A DNA stretch of 64,000 nt, taken from Sarocladium kiliense. Its lineage: Eukaryota > Ascomycota > Sordariomycetes > Hypocreales > Sarocladiaceae. Position 1 is the stretch's first letter. Each line of letters begins with the position of its first letter. The translations under genes and the position numbers were made by a program. Positions 1-10,828 of the stretch are shown here, piece by piece. Below the pieces are notes generated by a model. It made no database searches and had not been told where the DNA came from. It saw only the letters and a list, made by a program, of their open reading frames with translations. The DNA is taken from NCBI GenBank assembly GCA_030734395.1, contig JAUZTG010000042.1, positions 744,001 through 808,000 on the forward strand, given 5' to 3'.

Positions 1-1414
1 TGATTGGCCCAACCGGGGCTGACTACAAGAGTATCCGCTACTTTTTTCGTGGCGTATTTAACGCTGTGAGGGCGAAGTCTCGGCTACTTCAGGCTGCGCT
101 GGGTGTAAGTGCTGGAGTGACGCGGGTGGAAGTCGGTGCGGCAACGGGGCCTGGCGAACGCTGTTAATGCGGCGGAATGCGAGCACCGATCGGTGGGCAG
201 TTGCGTGATTGAGATCTATCTGCGAAGCAGCGGAGACATTCGGCGGTCTCGAGCATTGGCATTCCCGACCGCCCGAAGGACGTCCATGGCAGCGATGATG
301 GGCTTCTGAAGATCTCGTACGTACTATGACCTATGAAATGTGCCATTGGATTCATTTTGGGTGAAGGCGTCATCTAAATACTGAGGCCTCACACCTTCAT
401 GTGCAGCCTTTTAGGGTGTCGTACTGTAGCATCATCAGCCGCCAAGGCGAGACGTGATCGTAGTGGACGATGGCGCAAGAAAACTTTGATCAGGATGCTC
501 CCGCTAGGGCCCGGAGTTGCCTGACGTTAGTGGCAATAGAGCAGCACGCTGCGCACGCAATCCTGCTTGGTCGCGTGCGGCAGCCGGTTCACCTCGATCC
601 TGGGCTGAAAACGGGGCGGGCTCGGTCGGCTGGTACGGAAGTCGGCTCCGACGACCGATCAATCACGTGATAAGTCTGCGTGATAGAGTTGTTCTGGAGA
701 TCAACTTAGCTAAGCAGACTCTGATGAGTAAGAAGGCGGCAAAGCATCTCGAGCTTCCATTATCCATCCAAGCCGTTCATGGCGATCTACGGTTCTTCCT
801 TTGTCCTTGTAGGGAGGAATCACTGATGTCATCTCATCTTGACTGAGAATGGGTGGCGGGGAGATCGTTGAAGATATTTTACGTAGAAGTACTGGACCAT
901 CACCGCAATTAGAAGAGTATTATACTTTGTCCTCACAGAAGCAAGATTCGGTCGTGGTACTAAATTTCGACCAAACAATTCGAAGCGTGATGATGGCAAT
1001 GTAAGTTGTAAGATGCAGGTACGGCGTAGCGCGGGCATCCCGTTACCGAAGCTCACGCCTTACCCAGTTGTCCAATCAAAACACATCAAGCCCCTCGCTG
1101 CACGTCATTGGGTGCCTGTCAATTCCAACGTTCTGTGGGGCACGCACACCAGCCACACGACCCTTAGCCACAACCACCTCCAACCACCACACCATGAGAG
1201 AACTTCCTCGCCAGGCACCACCACCTCAACCTACAGTCCCTACGGCATCTTGTTCGCATTTGGCGCTCTGCTGCAATTGAGAGCCCACGAGACTGTCCCG
1301 AGAGGCTTTGATATATCATCATCCAGCTCTCGGCTTGGCTGTCCCCCTTGGCTCTCCTGTCCGCAGCACCGTCATCTAACCCCGCCATCCAGTCATCTCT
1401 ATCACCCCGCAATC
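1..1414. other. Upstream region, no supported gene
   Basis: I see no convincing gene here; the short open frames lack recognisable domains or splice structure. From about 1140 to 1410 the sequence is rich in C, A and T, like a fungal promoter and 5' leader. The frame of the downstream phosphatase is open from an ATG at 1013, but the extra 134 residues look like low-complexity leader, so I treat this as untranslated. Confidence 0.5.
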
Positions 1415-2854
1415 ATGGCGAACGAACCAACGGCCCAGTCCGGCGCCACCAGGCCGCAGCTGGGTGGTATGAGAAGCAGCTCATACCTGAGCGATCATCA
1501 ACAATACCGTCCGCCGCATAGAAGCCCTGAGGGGTTTCACGGCATCGACACGGTTGTCGAGGACCGCAACTTGGGGTCTCACGCCCCGTCGCCAAAGCCG
1601 ATCCTGCCTTTCAACGGCATTCCATCCGAGGACAACCCGCCGACGATAGTAGACAGCGGCGTAAATCTCAACTACTCTCATCCCAACTGCGCGCCACCAG
1701 CGGGCGAGAAGACGGACAAGCTTGTAGCAACCCTCTTCTACAAGTCCAAGGCACGCTCGGCTGCGGCTGCTGCGGCTGCTTCCAATGGCTCACTCCCTCC
1801 ATCTGGCGATAGTAACGAGCACCTACCCTCCAACATGGCTCCTACGACTGACATGAACGCGTTCCCCCTTGAGCCGCCCACCCACGAGAACGAATCACTC
1901 GACCATCTCTACGGCAACTACATCTCACCCCTCTGTATCACATCGTTCCTCCATCTCATGTCCACGTTTCCCATGCCAAATGAAGGGGATGAGCCACACT
2001 CTTCGCATCGCTGTCTCGATAATCCGGAGAACCCCAGGGTTGTCGAGCTGACGCTTTCGCCTGCACCTAGCGCCGATTATCTTTCACTCCAAGACCTTCG
2101 AAAGCATGAGATGATCTACCGATTCGAACAGGAGTGGAACGTTGACGTTGTCTTGCAGAAAGAGTCTGTACTGAGGAGGCATCCACGGCTGGTGGTCTTT
2201 GACATGGATAGCACTCTGATCACACAAGAGGTGATCGACCTGCTTGCTGAGCACATCAAGGACCCACCAGACTTGGCTGCCCGAGTCGCGGAGATCACTG
2301 AACGTGCCATGAGGGGAGAGCTCGACTTCGAGGCCTCATTCCGTCAGCGCCTTGCCTTGCTCAAGGGGCTTCCAGACACCACCTTCAACACCCTTCGCCC
2401 AGTCCTCGACGTCACGAAGGGTGTTCCGGAGCTTCTACGCGCTCTCAAGCACCTGGGCGTCAAGACTGCTGTCGTGTCCGGCGGCTTTCTTCCATTGACT
2501 GGCTGGCTGGCCGGGGAGCTTGGTATCGACCATGCGCATGCCAATGAGGTCGTTACCGAGGACGGCAAGCTGACGGGCGAGGCTAAGGGTATTATTGTGG
2601 GGAAGGAGCGCAAGCAAGAACTGCTTATTGAGATTGCGAATCAGGAGAAGGTTGATCTCAGGCAGACCGTGGCGGTCGGCGACGGTGCCAATGACCTGCT
2701 CATGCTTGGAACGGCAGGCCTTGGCGTGGCATGGAATGCGAAGCCGCGCGTGCAGATGGAGGCGAGCGCCAGGTTGAATGGGGAGAGTTTGCTGGACCTG
2801 TTGTACTTGTTTGGGTTGACATCGGAGGAGATCGATGAGCTTACTTCGGCGTAG
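1415..2854 (+). CDS. ser2: Phosphoserine phosphatase (SerB/Ser2 type, HAD superfamily)
   Basis: Intronless, 479 residues from the ATG at 1415. It should catalyse the last step of serine synthesis, hydrolysing phosphoserine to serine in the cytosol. The C-terminal half is a complete HAD phosphatase: motif I VFDMDSTL with nucleophile D263 and D265, motif II in VVSGG, and motif III GDGANDLLML with D423 and D427. The first 240 residues hold an alanine run and acidic low-complexity stretches, then a divergent region where related fungal enzymes carry an ACT-like regulatory part; this makes it longer than bacterial SerB. I chose 1415 because it begins the ordered MANEP segment; an in-frame ATG at 1013 would add 134 low-complexity residues. 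The family call is firm, the start less so. Confidence 0.9.
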   Translation: MANEPTAQSGATRPQLGGMRSSSYLSDHQQYRPPHRSPEGFHGIDTVVEDRNLGSHAPSPKPILPFNGIPSEDNPPTIVDSGVNLNYSHPNCAPPAGEKTDKLVATLFYKSKARSAAAAAAASNGSLPPSGDSNEHLPSNMAPTTDMNAFPLEPPTHENESLDHLYGNYISPLCITSFLHLMSTFPMPNEGDEPHSSHRCLDNPENPRVVELTLSPAPSADYLSLQDLRKHEMIYRFEQEWNVDVVLQKESVLRRHPRLVVFDMDSTLITQEVIDLLAEHIKDPPDLAARVAEITERAMRGELDFEASFRQRLALLKGLPDTTFNTLRPVLDVTKGVPELLRALKHLGVKTAVVSGGFLPLTGWLAGELGIDHAHANEVVTEDGKLTGEAKGIIVGKERKQELLIEIANQEKVDLRQTVAVGDGANDLLMLGTAGLGVAWNAKPRVQMEASARLNGESLLDLLYLFGLTSEEIDELTSA

Positions 2855-3392
2855 GGATGCTCAATTGGGGCGTAAGAGGGCAGAAAGCCGACCTGAGAGC
2901 AGTTGGACACAAGGCGCGAGGCGTCTTATTGGTGATGTTTCTTTATGCTAAGGGATAATGAACAAGCATTACATTTGGGCATGTTGCGCACGAACTTGTG
3001 TAAATACCTCCTTGCCGTAACAGCTCCGGCTCCAAGCTGCAGCTGTGGCGAAATCTTCACGATGAATAGACCCGAAGACACAAGCATGAAGATCTCGCGC
3101 ATCGAACAACAGCATTTCCAGAAAGGAGTCAAGCATTATTAGTGTGCGTAGATCACAGATCCTGGCATTTGAAGCTGGTTATGAATTCGCTCACGAGGAG
3201 TCTCAAGCAACACAACCGTGTAGAACTTATAGGAAATTTGCTGCGGGAATGCCGTCCTTCGGCAATGATACAACTACACGGGGACGCATTATCCCTCCAT
3301 CTATCCTTCCTGCCCATCAGAGCGTGTGCCTTTCCATATATCGCTTTCTCTTCTCCCATGAGTCCCCTACAAGCGTCCGAAGTCGTTCGAAT
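2855..3392. other. Intergenic region between convergent genes
   Basis: This holds the 3' ends of the phosphatase and of the convergent mitochondrial gene. No conserved frame or structured element was recognised. A long plus-strand frame starting at 3144 and running into the next gene is an antisense shadow of it. Confidence 0.5.
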
Positions 3393-3951
3393 TTAAGGGT
3401 AACCCTCCTTGCCCCACTTGTTGAACTGGTCGTGCATCTCCTTGGGGACGGTGACGTTGGGGATGACGACGGAGTTGAGGGCGCTGGGGGCGTCGCGAGG
3501 AGCCTTGGAGAGGTCGCCGCCGGGGTGGTACTTGTACTTGCCGAGGGTGTCGGAGTCCCAGGGCATGCCGCCCTGAGCGATGTGGACGGGGGATTCGGAG
3601 GTAGAGCTGGTGGGAGAACGGCCTGAGAGGTTGTGTGAGTGATAAGAAGTTGAAGGAGCATGAGGCTGGACCGGGCATTCTCCGGGTGGAAGGGTTAGCT
3701 TACCGAAGTAGAGACCGGCACCACCAAGAGCGAGAACCATGACACCGCCGAGGATCTAAATGCAAGAAATCATGTTAGCTGTCATCAATCCTCCTGGAGC
3801 TACCATAAGCTCAGCGACCGCGTTGCGGATTATGACGCACCATAAGCTCGGGGTTGCGCTTGGTCTCGCGCTTCAGCTCCTGCTTCTCATGCTCCTGGAA
3901 GCGGCGAGCGGTGGTGGAAAAGAGACGACGGGCAGCGACACGGGTGGCCAT
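3393..3951 (-). CDS. Small mitochondrial single-span membrane protein, conserved in fungi
   Basis: Three exons (3841-3951, 3704-3755, 3393-3622) join in phase to give 130 residues. The N-terminus is a typical mitochondrial presequence, rich in Arg and Ser without acids and ending in FSTTARRF. A charged stretch (EHEKQELKRETKR) follows, then one hydrophobic helix (ILGGVMVLALGGAGLYFG, about residues 38-55), then a soluble tail with PWDSDTLGKYKYHPGGD. The layout suggests an inner-membrane protein with a short matrix side, such as an accessory respiratory or assembly protein, but I do not recognise a named family and assign no function. The introns have clean sites (GTGCGT/TTTAG and GTAAGC/CTCAG). 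The splicing is well supported because the three exons close exactly and the presequence and membrane helix appear only after joining. Confidence 0.75.
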
Positions 3952-4309
3952 TATGACGATGGTTTGGGGATATCGGTCGGGGTTGCGTGGTTGTTGTGGG
4001 AAGTCGGGGTCGATCGGGAGTCGAGAGAGGGAAGCTTGCAGAGAGGTTCGCTGGACCTTCGGCTATGATTTCAGACATGGTGTTGGCTTGGACGCAATTG
4101 GCCAATGCTGGGGACCGAGCCTGTCACGTGATACTCTGGCGTGTCGTCATACGATGTCGCTGGCAGACGCCATCCTTAGTCACGTGCAGCTCACCCAGGT
4201 CCCCTAACTTGAGTAAATCGCAGCGAGGGGACATCAACCCAATGCAATCATTGATTTTGCGTGCGAAATCTATTAACTATACAGGAGGCTTAGATGATCT
4301 CAAATGCAG
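3952..4309. other. Upstream region of the mitochondrial gene
   Basis: This is the promoter and leader of the mitochondrial membrane protein and the 3' flank of acr3. No gene or repeat was seen. Confidence 0.4.
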
Positions 4310-5642
4310 CTATTTCCATGACCATCTTTTCGCGGCAAAGCGAGCAACATAGACCAGACCAATCAAGACCGGCACCTCGATGAGAGGCCCAACAGTTGCT
4401 GCGAGCGCCTGGTCACTGTCCTGTCCGTATGTAGCGACAGCAACCGCGATAGCCAACTCAAAGTTGTTGCTGGCTGCTGTGAAGCTTTGTGTGGTTGCCA
4501 GCTCGTACCCGAATCCGAGCTTCTTAGTGACCAACAGCGTGACAAAGAAGATGACGACAAAGTATACGAGCAGTGGTGCCGCGACCCTAACCACACTAAC
4601 AATTTGGTGCACAACAGCATGGCCCTTCGATGCGAACAGGACGATGATTGTGTAGAGCAGGCCGATGAGCGACCATGGTGCTGCCCATCGGAGGAAGACG
4701 CGCTCGAACCAGGCTGGGCCAGCTGTGGCACGAAGAGCGAATCGTGTGACGATTGCAGCAGCGAGAGGAATGCCAAGGAAAACGGCAACACTGGTAGCCA
4801 CGACTGAATAAGAGATGTCATCGGCAGTTGACTCGTGACTGATGACCCGAATGAAGAAAATTGCGAGGGGTGCGAAGAGGATGATCTGCAAGATGGAGTT
4901 GACAGCGACGAGCATGGCGCAATACTCGGCGTCGCCACCGGCCAGACCGTTCCAGATGAGGACCTTTGACTATCAGCGGTGATCGTATGCTTCTTTGCCG
5001 GACAACTTACCATAGCGATACAGCGGCCCAATCCTACGAGGATCAATCCAGTACGGAGATCAGCCTTGTCTGGCAAGAAAGCCCACGCAAGAGCAAGCTG
5101 AGCTTCAGTTCAGCATACCGCATCATTCAAGTAACAGGGTGGTCCAACTAACCATGAGAAAAGGAGCGACGATCCAGTTCACAATGATGCTGAAAGTGAT
5201 CTGCTTCCACAAGCCTGGGTGCTTGACAATCTCCAAGAGAGACTCGTAGCGGACCTTGCAGAGAATAGGGTACATCATGACAAGTAAACCGACCGCTATG
5301 GTCCTAATATTAGTCCTCAGTTTGCAGGTAGTACTTAAAGTGCTGGTACTGACCAATAGGTATCGACACACCGACAAATTTGCCTTTGTCGAGAGCCGGC
5401 CCTGTTTCAGGGACGAAATTGCCCAATAGAACGCCGATGATCATAGCCAGGAGAATCCAAACGGCAAGGAATCGGTCAAGCAGACCAAGGGATTTGAAGG
5501 CAGATTTGCTGCTGGTATCTCCATCTAGGGAGCTGTTTTGAGTTGACGGCTCCTCCTGTGCCGGTGCTGCTTTCTCAACGTCAGCCAACCTGGTGTCGGC
5601 GCCATCGTAGGCCCGATCTAAGGTCTTTGTTCGATCATCCAT
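4310..5642 (-). CDS. acr3: Arsenite efflux transporter Acr3 (BART superfamily)
   Basis: Four exons (5354-5642, 5153-5295, 5011-5097, 4310-4963) give 390 residues, the usual length. Acr3 exports arsenite (and in some species antimonite) across the plasma membrane, completing arsenate detoxification after reduction. About ten membrane helices are visible. Family motifs include the segment NWIVAPFLM, LGRCIAMV, and VLIWNGLAGGDAEYCA, where the membrane cysteine important for metalloid transport sits just before the MLVAVNS helix. The soluble N-terminus is acidic. I used the ATG at 5642 (MDDRTK); an in-frame ATG at 5675 precedes a run of nine A and would add only a short lysine-rich stretch. It is divergently transcribed from an Acr2-type arsenate reductase 388 bp away, so the two probably share a promoter and form an arsenic-resistance pair. 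High confidence. Confidence 0.95.
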
Positions 5643-6030
5643 GACGATTTTTTTTTTGGCGTGCAAATGAGCCAAAGACGACGAAGATGAGAAAGTTTGA
5701 GGTAGTGGCGAGGAGGATGAGGAAGAGAAGGACCGGGGCCACCACGGTGACCAGCCGGCTCTTGTACTCGACCACCACCACCGTTGTGGACCCAGCCATA
5801 CCTTATATTAGTCCCACGGCATGTGCGTAGGCACCTTGTCCTCTAATCAATGTTCTTTTACAATCAGGGTGGTTCCTCGCCTTTCCACGTTGTATTTAAA
5901 GTGAGGTCTACGATCCACTGCCGGGTGAGCGTCTAATAGCCGAATAGCGTGATTCTCAAGACCCCGCACCGTTTCCATCCTCAACACATCTTCAACATTG
6001 ATGCTAGAAAGAACAGCAAGAATCACGAGC
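5643..6030. promoter_or_regulatory. Divergent promoter between acr3 and acr2
   Basis: This 388-bp region separates two head-to-head arsenic resistance genes, and both leaders must lie here. I see no obvious operator. Shared control by arsenic is inferred from the arrangement, not from a motif. Confidence 0.5.
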
Positions 6031-6604
6031 ATGGCAGAGACACAATCTTCAGCAGCTTCAGAAACTCCTTGGCATGCCAAATACCCTTCGCCGACGTATA
6101 CGCCGGCTGGGATATCACGAGAAGATGTCCTGGCGATGCTGAAGGACTCGAGCCTCATCGCGGGTCGAGACTACATCCTCGTCGACGTTCGACGGAATGA
6201 TTTCGAGGTAACCCATACTTCCTTGATTCAAATTGATGATACTCATGAGCCAATTCAGGGAGGCACAATCCGCGGGTCCGTCAACTTCCCAGCCCAGAGC
6301 CTGTATCCCACGCGTCCAGCAATCTTCCAGATGGTCAAAGCAGCTGGTATCAAGCAGGTGATCTTCTACTGCGGTAAGCTCTCCACCATGCCACTACAGC
6401 GTTCATTTTTGACAAAGCCTCCTGACAGGGTCCTGCAACGGGAGAGGCCCGCGTGCTGCAGGCATGTTCGGTGATTACCTGACGGAACAGCAGTACGACG
6501 GTACTCAGAGCATGATCTTGACGGGAGGCATCAAGGGCTGGGCGAAGGCCGGGAAGGAGTATGTGGACCTGATGGACGAGTACGATGCTTCTGTATGGTC
6601 CTAG
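6031..6604 (+). CDS. acr2: Arsenate reductase, Acr2/Cdc25-rhodanese type
   Basis: Three exons (6031-6207, 6259-6373, 6429-6604) give about 155 residues, close to yeast Acr2. The fold is a single rhodanese/Cdc25 domain: DYILVDVRR..DFEGGTIRGSVNFPAQS, then the phosphatase-like loop FYCGSCNGRGPR, a CX5R motif completed only when intron 2 is removed. The enzyme should reduce arsenate to arsenite with glutathione/glutaredoxin, feeding the neighbouring Acr3 pump. The loop holds a second cysteine (CGSC). Intron 1 is 51 nt, a multiple of three without stops, so the unspliced frame reads through; related proteins support removing it. An ATG at 6001 would add ten residues. A Cdc25-like phosphatase is the alternative, but the Acr3 neighbour makes arsenate reductase far more likely. 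Confidence 0.88.
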
Positions 6605-7082
6605 AGAGGGAGAAAGAGGTCATGGTTGGCCACCGCTTCGTTGAATTGCGCTCCTCCGTTCTTCTCGACCCTGAATTTAGCGTGACATCGCACCATGCTG
6701 GGTTTAGCGTATCGGCTCCTTGCACTTTTGCTAAGCGGGACTGGCCAAACAGCCTGTTGAGGTCTCAAGCAGATTGATGACGGGACGAGCATAAAAGATT
6801 TGCTTGACATTAGTCAGGAGATGCGCAACTAGAATAGCAGGCAGAATAGCAATCAAGTTGCTGTTCATGCCTTCGCAAGAACAAGTAGGAAAGCAATGCC
6901 TTCCATCGCTGCAAGTGACGGGATGGAAGAACCCTCCTCGTCGACCGTCCCCACTTTTGTGACATATCACCCTTTTCCCTCATCTCTGCTCCGGCGCATC
7001 ACCGTCTTCTCCCTCCGACCCTCCCTCCGACCCTCCCTCCGACCCTCCCTCCGCATCACCGGGATTCCGGAGCGTAGTCGAC
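6605..7082. other. Intergenic region between acr2 and the bZIP gene
   Basis: 3' flank of acr2 and 5' leader of the bZIP gene. Apart from the 12-bp repeat near its end it holds no recognisable feature. Confidence 0.4.
7011..7053 (+). repeat. 12-bp CT-rich tandem repeat in a 5' leader
   Basis: About 3.6 copies of CCCTCCCTCCGA stand end to end just before the ATG at 7083. Pyrimidine-rich leaders are common in fungal promoters, and this one has expanded as a minisatellite. Confidence 0.85.
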
Positions 7083-7742
7083 ATGAGCCATGCGCCAGCT
7101 CGCATTGCCAAATCTGGCAGCAAGGGCCAGACACAGACCACTTTCGTAACAAAATGGTCGCTCGATGACGCGGCACCGAGCGAAGATGCAATCCGGGTGC
7201 GCAATAATCAGCGCCGGCATCGTGAGCGCGTAAAGACATACATTGCGGACCTCGAGGCGAAGGTCGCAGCCTTGGAGGCCGACCTGAGATCCTCGAATCA
7301 TCATATCGAGAAACTTACTCGAGAGAATGAGGATCTACGAAGAGCCAAGGAACATCCGCCAACGGCTCATCCTCATCCTCCTCCAACGGTCCAACCAACG
7401 GTCTCTCCAAAGGCATTGCGACCGCTGAACCAAGCTTCAGATGCCCTGACTACCACGGAAAAGAGCAAATCCATCCGCTTTTGTTGTCGAATAAGCCCCG
7501 GTGACAAGACAGATGACGAAATAAGCGACGGAGAGGAATTGCCTGCACCACAGGAGGGCGAGTCGACGACGAATTGCGAGACAGCGTACAGGATCCTGGA
7601 ACAACAGAGTGCGGGAAAGTTGGACACGGCGAAAGCGGAACAGTTCCTAAGACCAGGTTACAGGAGAGCATTGAGACAAGGTGATGGGTGTCGGGTGCAG
7701 ACGCAGCTGGTTTATGGACTGCTAGATCATATCACATCTTGA
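7083..7742 (+). CDS. bZIP transcription factor (219 residues)
   Basis: A single exon with a bZIP domain near the N-terminus. The basic region RVRNNQRRHRERV has the N-x7-R signature (N41, R49) and continues into a zipper with leucines near residues 57, 64 and 78 plus a strong heptad of charged residues. A His/Pro linker and an acidic patch (KTDDEISDGEE) follow; the C-terminus (CETAYRILEQQ) resembles the tail of small fungal bZIP proteins whose names I cannot assign. It is a nuclear DNA-binding protein acting as a dimer. It lies 480 bp downstream of the arsenate reductase on the same strand, so a role in the arsenic or oxidative response is possible, but nothing in the sequence proves it. Confidence 0.8.
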   Translation: MSHAPARIAKSGSKGQTQTTFVTKWSLDDAAPSEDAIRVRNNQRRHRERVKTYIADLEAKVAALEADLRSSNHHIEKLTRENEDLRRAKEHPPTAHPHPPPTVQPTVSPKALRPLNQASDALTTTEKSKSIRFCCRISPGDKTDDEISDGEELPAPQEGESTTNCETAYRILEQQSAGKLDTAKAEQFLRPGYRRALRQGDGCRVQTQLVYGLLDHITS

Positions 7743-7910
7743 TAGAACTACTTGATCCCGTCAAGGGATCTCTAGACAATGAGTAGAGAGCCGGTTGAGT
7801 ATAGAACCTTCATGACTTAAGCAACAGCCAGACCGTCGATGCTATTATTATTATGTCTTTTCACCTGGAGGAGGACACTAATTTAACCCGGTATCTCACC
7901 ACAGGGGGAA

Positions 7911-7925
7911 GGGGGGGGGGGGGGG
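7911..7925 (+). repeat. G15 homopolymer
   Basis: An uninterrupted run of 15 G directly downstream of the stop codon of the minus-strand regulator gene. It would be prone to slippage and sequencing error but lies outside the coding frame. Confidence 0.9.
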
Positions 7926-7937
7926 CGCGGTGCTCGT

Positions 7938-10126
7938 TCATGAGAATAGTGTCCAGTCTTGATCCAAGTCAAAGTCAAACGCATCGTGACCAAGTGCAAA
8001 ACCCAAACCACCATCAAGCTCAAGATTGTCGTTATCTGACGAACCCCATGAGCTGCCCCATGTAAAGTCTTCCATTGCGAAACCAGCATACCATAGCTCC
8101 AGCGGCTCATTGACATTACTTTGTGTTCGTAGCTGAGGATGAGTATCACCCAGACTATGACCCGACGGTTCAGTCATGTTGTGATCGGCAGAGTGATGGC
8201 TCCGTATGAACGTTCCGAAGTACGGAACGATAATCTTAGTTTCTTCCACCGGGCGGCTGCCTTGTGGGGGATCCAGTAGAAGGCCGAGGACGCGTCGGCA
8301 TTGTGAAGCGATCTGACACCTGGTCCTGTCTACTATGAGATCGAAGACAGACTTCACCCGTATGACCAACTGCGACTCTTCGCTGTTACGGTCAATGGGA
8401 GATTGGCCCAAGTTCGTCGAGCCCATAAGCAACACAACAGCCGCCGTGAAACCAACAAAGTCGGTAGTCTTGCAGTCAAACAAGAACCTCCCGTCTTCTA
8501 TGCTAGTGCGCAGGATGAGATATCGTATGAGTAGTTGACGACCTGCTTCAATGCAGGCCAGTTTGCTGCCGCTGCTCAGAGAAGGGTTCCGAGGCTCTGT
8601 CTTCGGTGAAGTTATGAAGGGGAGATATATGTACATCTTGACGTGGAAGAAGAAGAACTGGATCAGAAGCTGCGTGACAAGCTGTTCACGCTCGGCAGTA
8701 GAGCGAGTAAGCTCGCTAGGAATCTTCCACCATTGCGCAGGCGCGAGATTGTAGGCTGCCTCCATCTCTTCATCCAATTGTATCGCCTTGGCTAAAGACT
8801 TTTCGCCAGCAGAAATGGTTGCGTCAATCACTTTCCCAGCTACAACAACCGACTGGTGAATGAGGTTAGGAAGCCAGCTACCTTCTCCTGAACCGGCTTG
8901 AAGCATTGACGCGTCAAGATGAGAATCGTTGAAGCCGTAGGGAAGACCTAGAAGGAGACTGGTGAACCGGTCGCCGTGGTAAACAGCCCACCATATTCGC
9001 TGGCGCACACCTTGATCTTTTGGCATCAAGCGATGCAAGCCCTATGCAAAAGCCTAGTGAGTACTTGCAATGTGAGCCACTGAAATGTTCCACGAACATA
9101 CCATTAGCTGGGCATTCGCTAACCCCCTGCGCCATGTAAGCCATGCTCTCTTCGGCTGCCCAATGTCGGTATACGTCTTGCCTAGCAAGATAAGGCATTC
9201 CATGCCATATGTAGTAGCAGCGAGAGAAAAGTCGGCAAGTACAAGCCTGTCAACGAGCGCGAACAGATGGTTTCCTCGACCTAGGCTGCGACCATAGGCG
9301 ATGGCGAGAGTCCCCAGTACTGCCGGGTTCTCACTCGTGTATGCATGGGCGGCGAAGGAGAGGAGCGGCTCAACAGGCTCAGCCTGGGAGATAGCGCGTG
9401 TTTTCTGGCGGAAACTTTCCCACCAGTCGCCATTCTGTGAGAGTGCCTCTACGATCTCATCGTAGCGCGGTAGGGCTGATCGAAGTTCTTTGCACACATA
9501 TGCTCTCCTTGAGGCATGAGCTTTTGGGCTGGCGGAAGGCATCAATTCTGAGGTACTTGAATCACAATCCTGTGTACAGTGTTAGAAGTATGGTAGGTCA
9601 AGGGGAGTTTTGGGTATGTACTTGACCGCTGTTCAAGACAGGCACAAGGGGCGGTCGGACACCTGAGGTGGTTTCCAAGTCCTCATTCACTTGTTCGATC
9701 GTGTATTGAGCGGAGCGGCCTTGTTGAGAGTCTTCAACTGAAGCGTACAGCAAACTTTCGCCCTCTTGAACTTTGCCTCTGCGTGTTCTGCGGGACGATG
9801 TGTGAGGAGCAGCATGCTCTGACTGGTCCGCGTCCAGGGCCGTCTCTCGCTGGTCAACGCACTTTGAGCCACGGAGTGAGCAGGGAAGACATACTGCGTT
9901 ACCTGGTGGATATACGCAGCGTCGTTTCCGTTTGCGACCTAGGAAGGGATCAGCTAGTACCAGCATTCGAACGGCAGAAGAGCGCGAGCACATAGTCGCT
10001 TGTAGGTTGCCTGATGGAGGCGGACTTACATTGAGTACAACTACGCGTACCCTTTCGCATGGACCTCCGCTTCGTAAGCGACACATCATCTGGCTGCATT
10101 GACATATCCTTCCGAGATTGGTCCAT
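7938..10126 (-). CDS. Zn2Cys6 transcription factor with fungal-specific regulatory domain
   Basis: Four exons (10030-10126, 9622-9938, 9102-9569, 7938-9041) close in phase to 661 residues. The zinc cluster appears only after the first intron is spliced: CTQC, six residues, C, eight residues, CLPC, six residues, C. This is a complete Cys6 binuclear motif near residues 30-60. The middle region (WAVYHGDRFTSLLLGLPYGF, about residue 310) is the core of the fungal transcription factor homology domain. The C-terminus is acidic and aromatic (DDFDLDQDW type) and may be an activation domain. The target is unknown; the divergent neighbour is an SDR at 10829, separated by a 700-bp shared promoter, a common arrangement for pathway-specific regulators. 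I start at the first ATG (10126), in frame with the cluster; in-frame ATGs follow closely. Confidence 0.9.
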
Positions 10127-10828
10127 CCTGGGCGCTGCGTGATGCGCATCACGACCAAGCTGATGCGGTCGAAGTAAGATCAGGTGGTCGAGGCGGGGCG
10201 GTGGCTTGTCACCTTTCGTCCGCTCGTCCGCTCGTCCGCCTGTTTGTCCGCCTAGGTCATGTCAGCACGCAGCAACCCGATCGAGACAACAGCGGATTCC
10301 CCAGCTTGGGTGCATGGGTATGTGGTCCAGAGCTGCTTCAGGCCTAAGTCGTCAGAGGAAGTAGATTCGCTCAGATGGCGCGCGGTGTTGGTCGTTCTTC
10401 TTGACTGTTTTACGAACTGCGGATTCAAAATCTTTGTGTGAATCAATTTACTCTCTAGAGAAAATAGAGACATCAAAATGATAATAATTGATTATTCGGA
10501 CAGACTTCCTCAGCGTTTAGCGAAGCGCTTGCTGGCCCTAAGCTTCTGACAAGCCTCATGGAATATTCATCCGCCTTCCTCAGCCCTCCGCAATTTGGTG
10601 CGCTTTCGACGCCGCGAATATCACGACAACGGAAGAATCTAACTCAGGAAAATAAGTATAAAAAGAAGATGCCTTCAAGTGTTTCCAAGTTCATTCTAAC
10701 CCAACTCACCAAAACAACTTGTCTTCAGCATCCATACCAGGCAGCGCAACTGCAACTTCCGAGCATCCAACCGGCCACAATCACTACACCTCACCAATAT
10801 CTCCGACATCAGCACACACTTATTAGAC
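10127..10828. other. Divergent promoter between a Zn2Cys6 regulator and an SDR gene
   Basis: Shared upstream region. Around 10205-10250 there is a short run of CGTCCGCTCGTCCGC-like units, possible CGG/CCG contact sites for zinc-cluster proteins. No gene was recognised; a plus-strand frame starting near 10558 overlaps the SDR leader and is rejected. Confidence 0.45.

Noticed and set aside
3144..3626. 160-codon plus-strand frame over the mitochondrial gene
   Set aside because: Gly/Val-rich antisense product; the opposite strand gives a spliced protein with presequence and membrane helix.
5643..5675. Longer start for Acr3 at 5675
   Set aside because: Adds a lysine run encoded by a homopolymer and no family similarity; ATG 5642 is sufficient.
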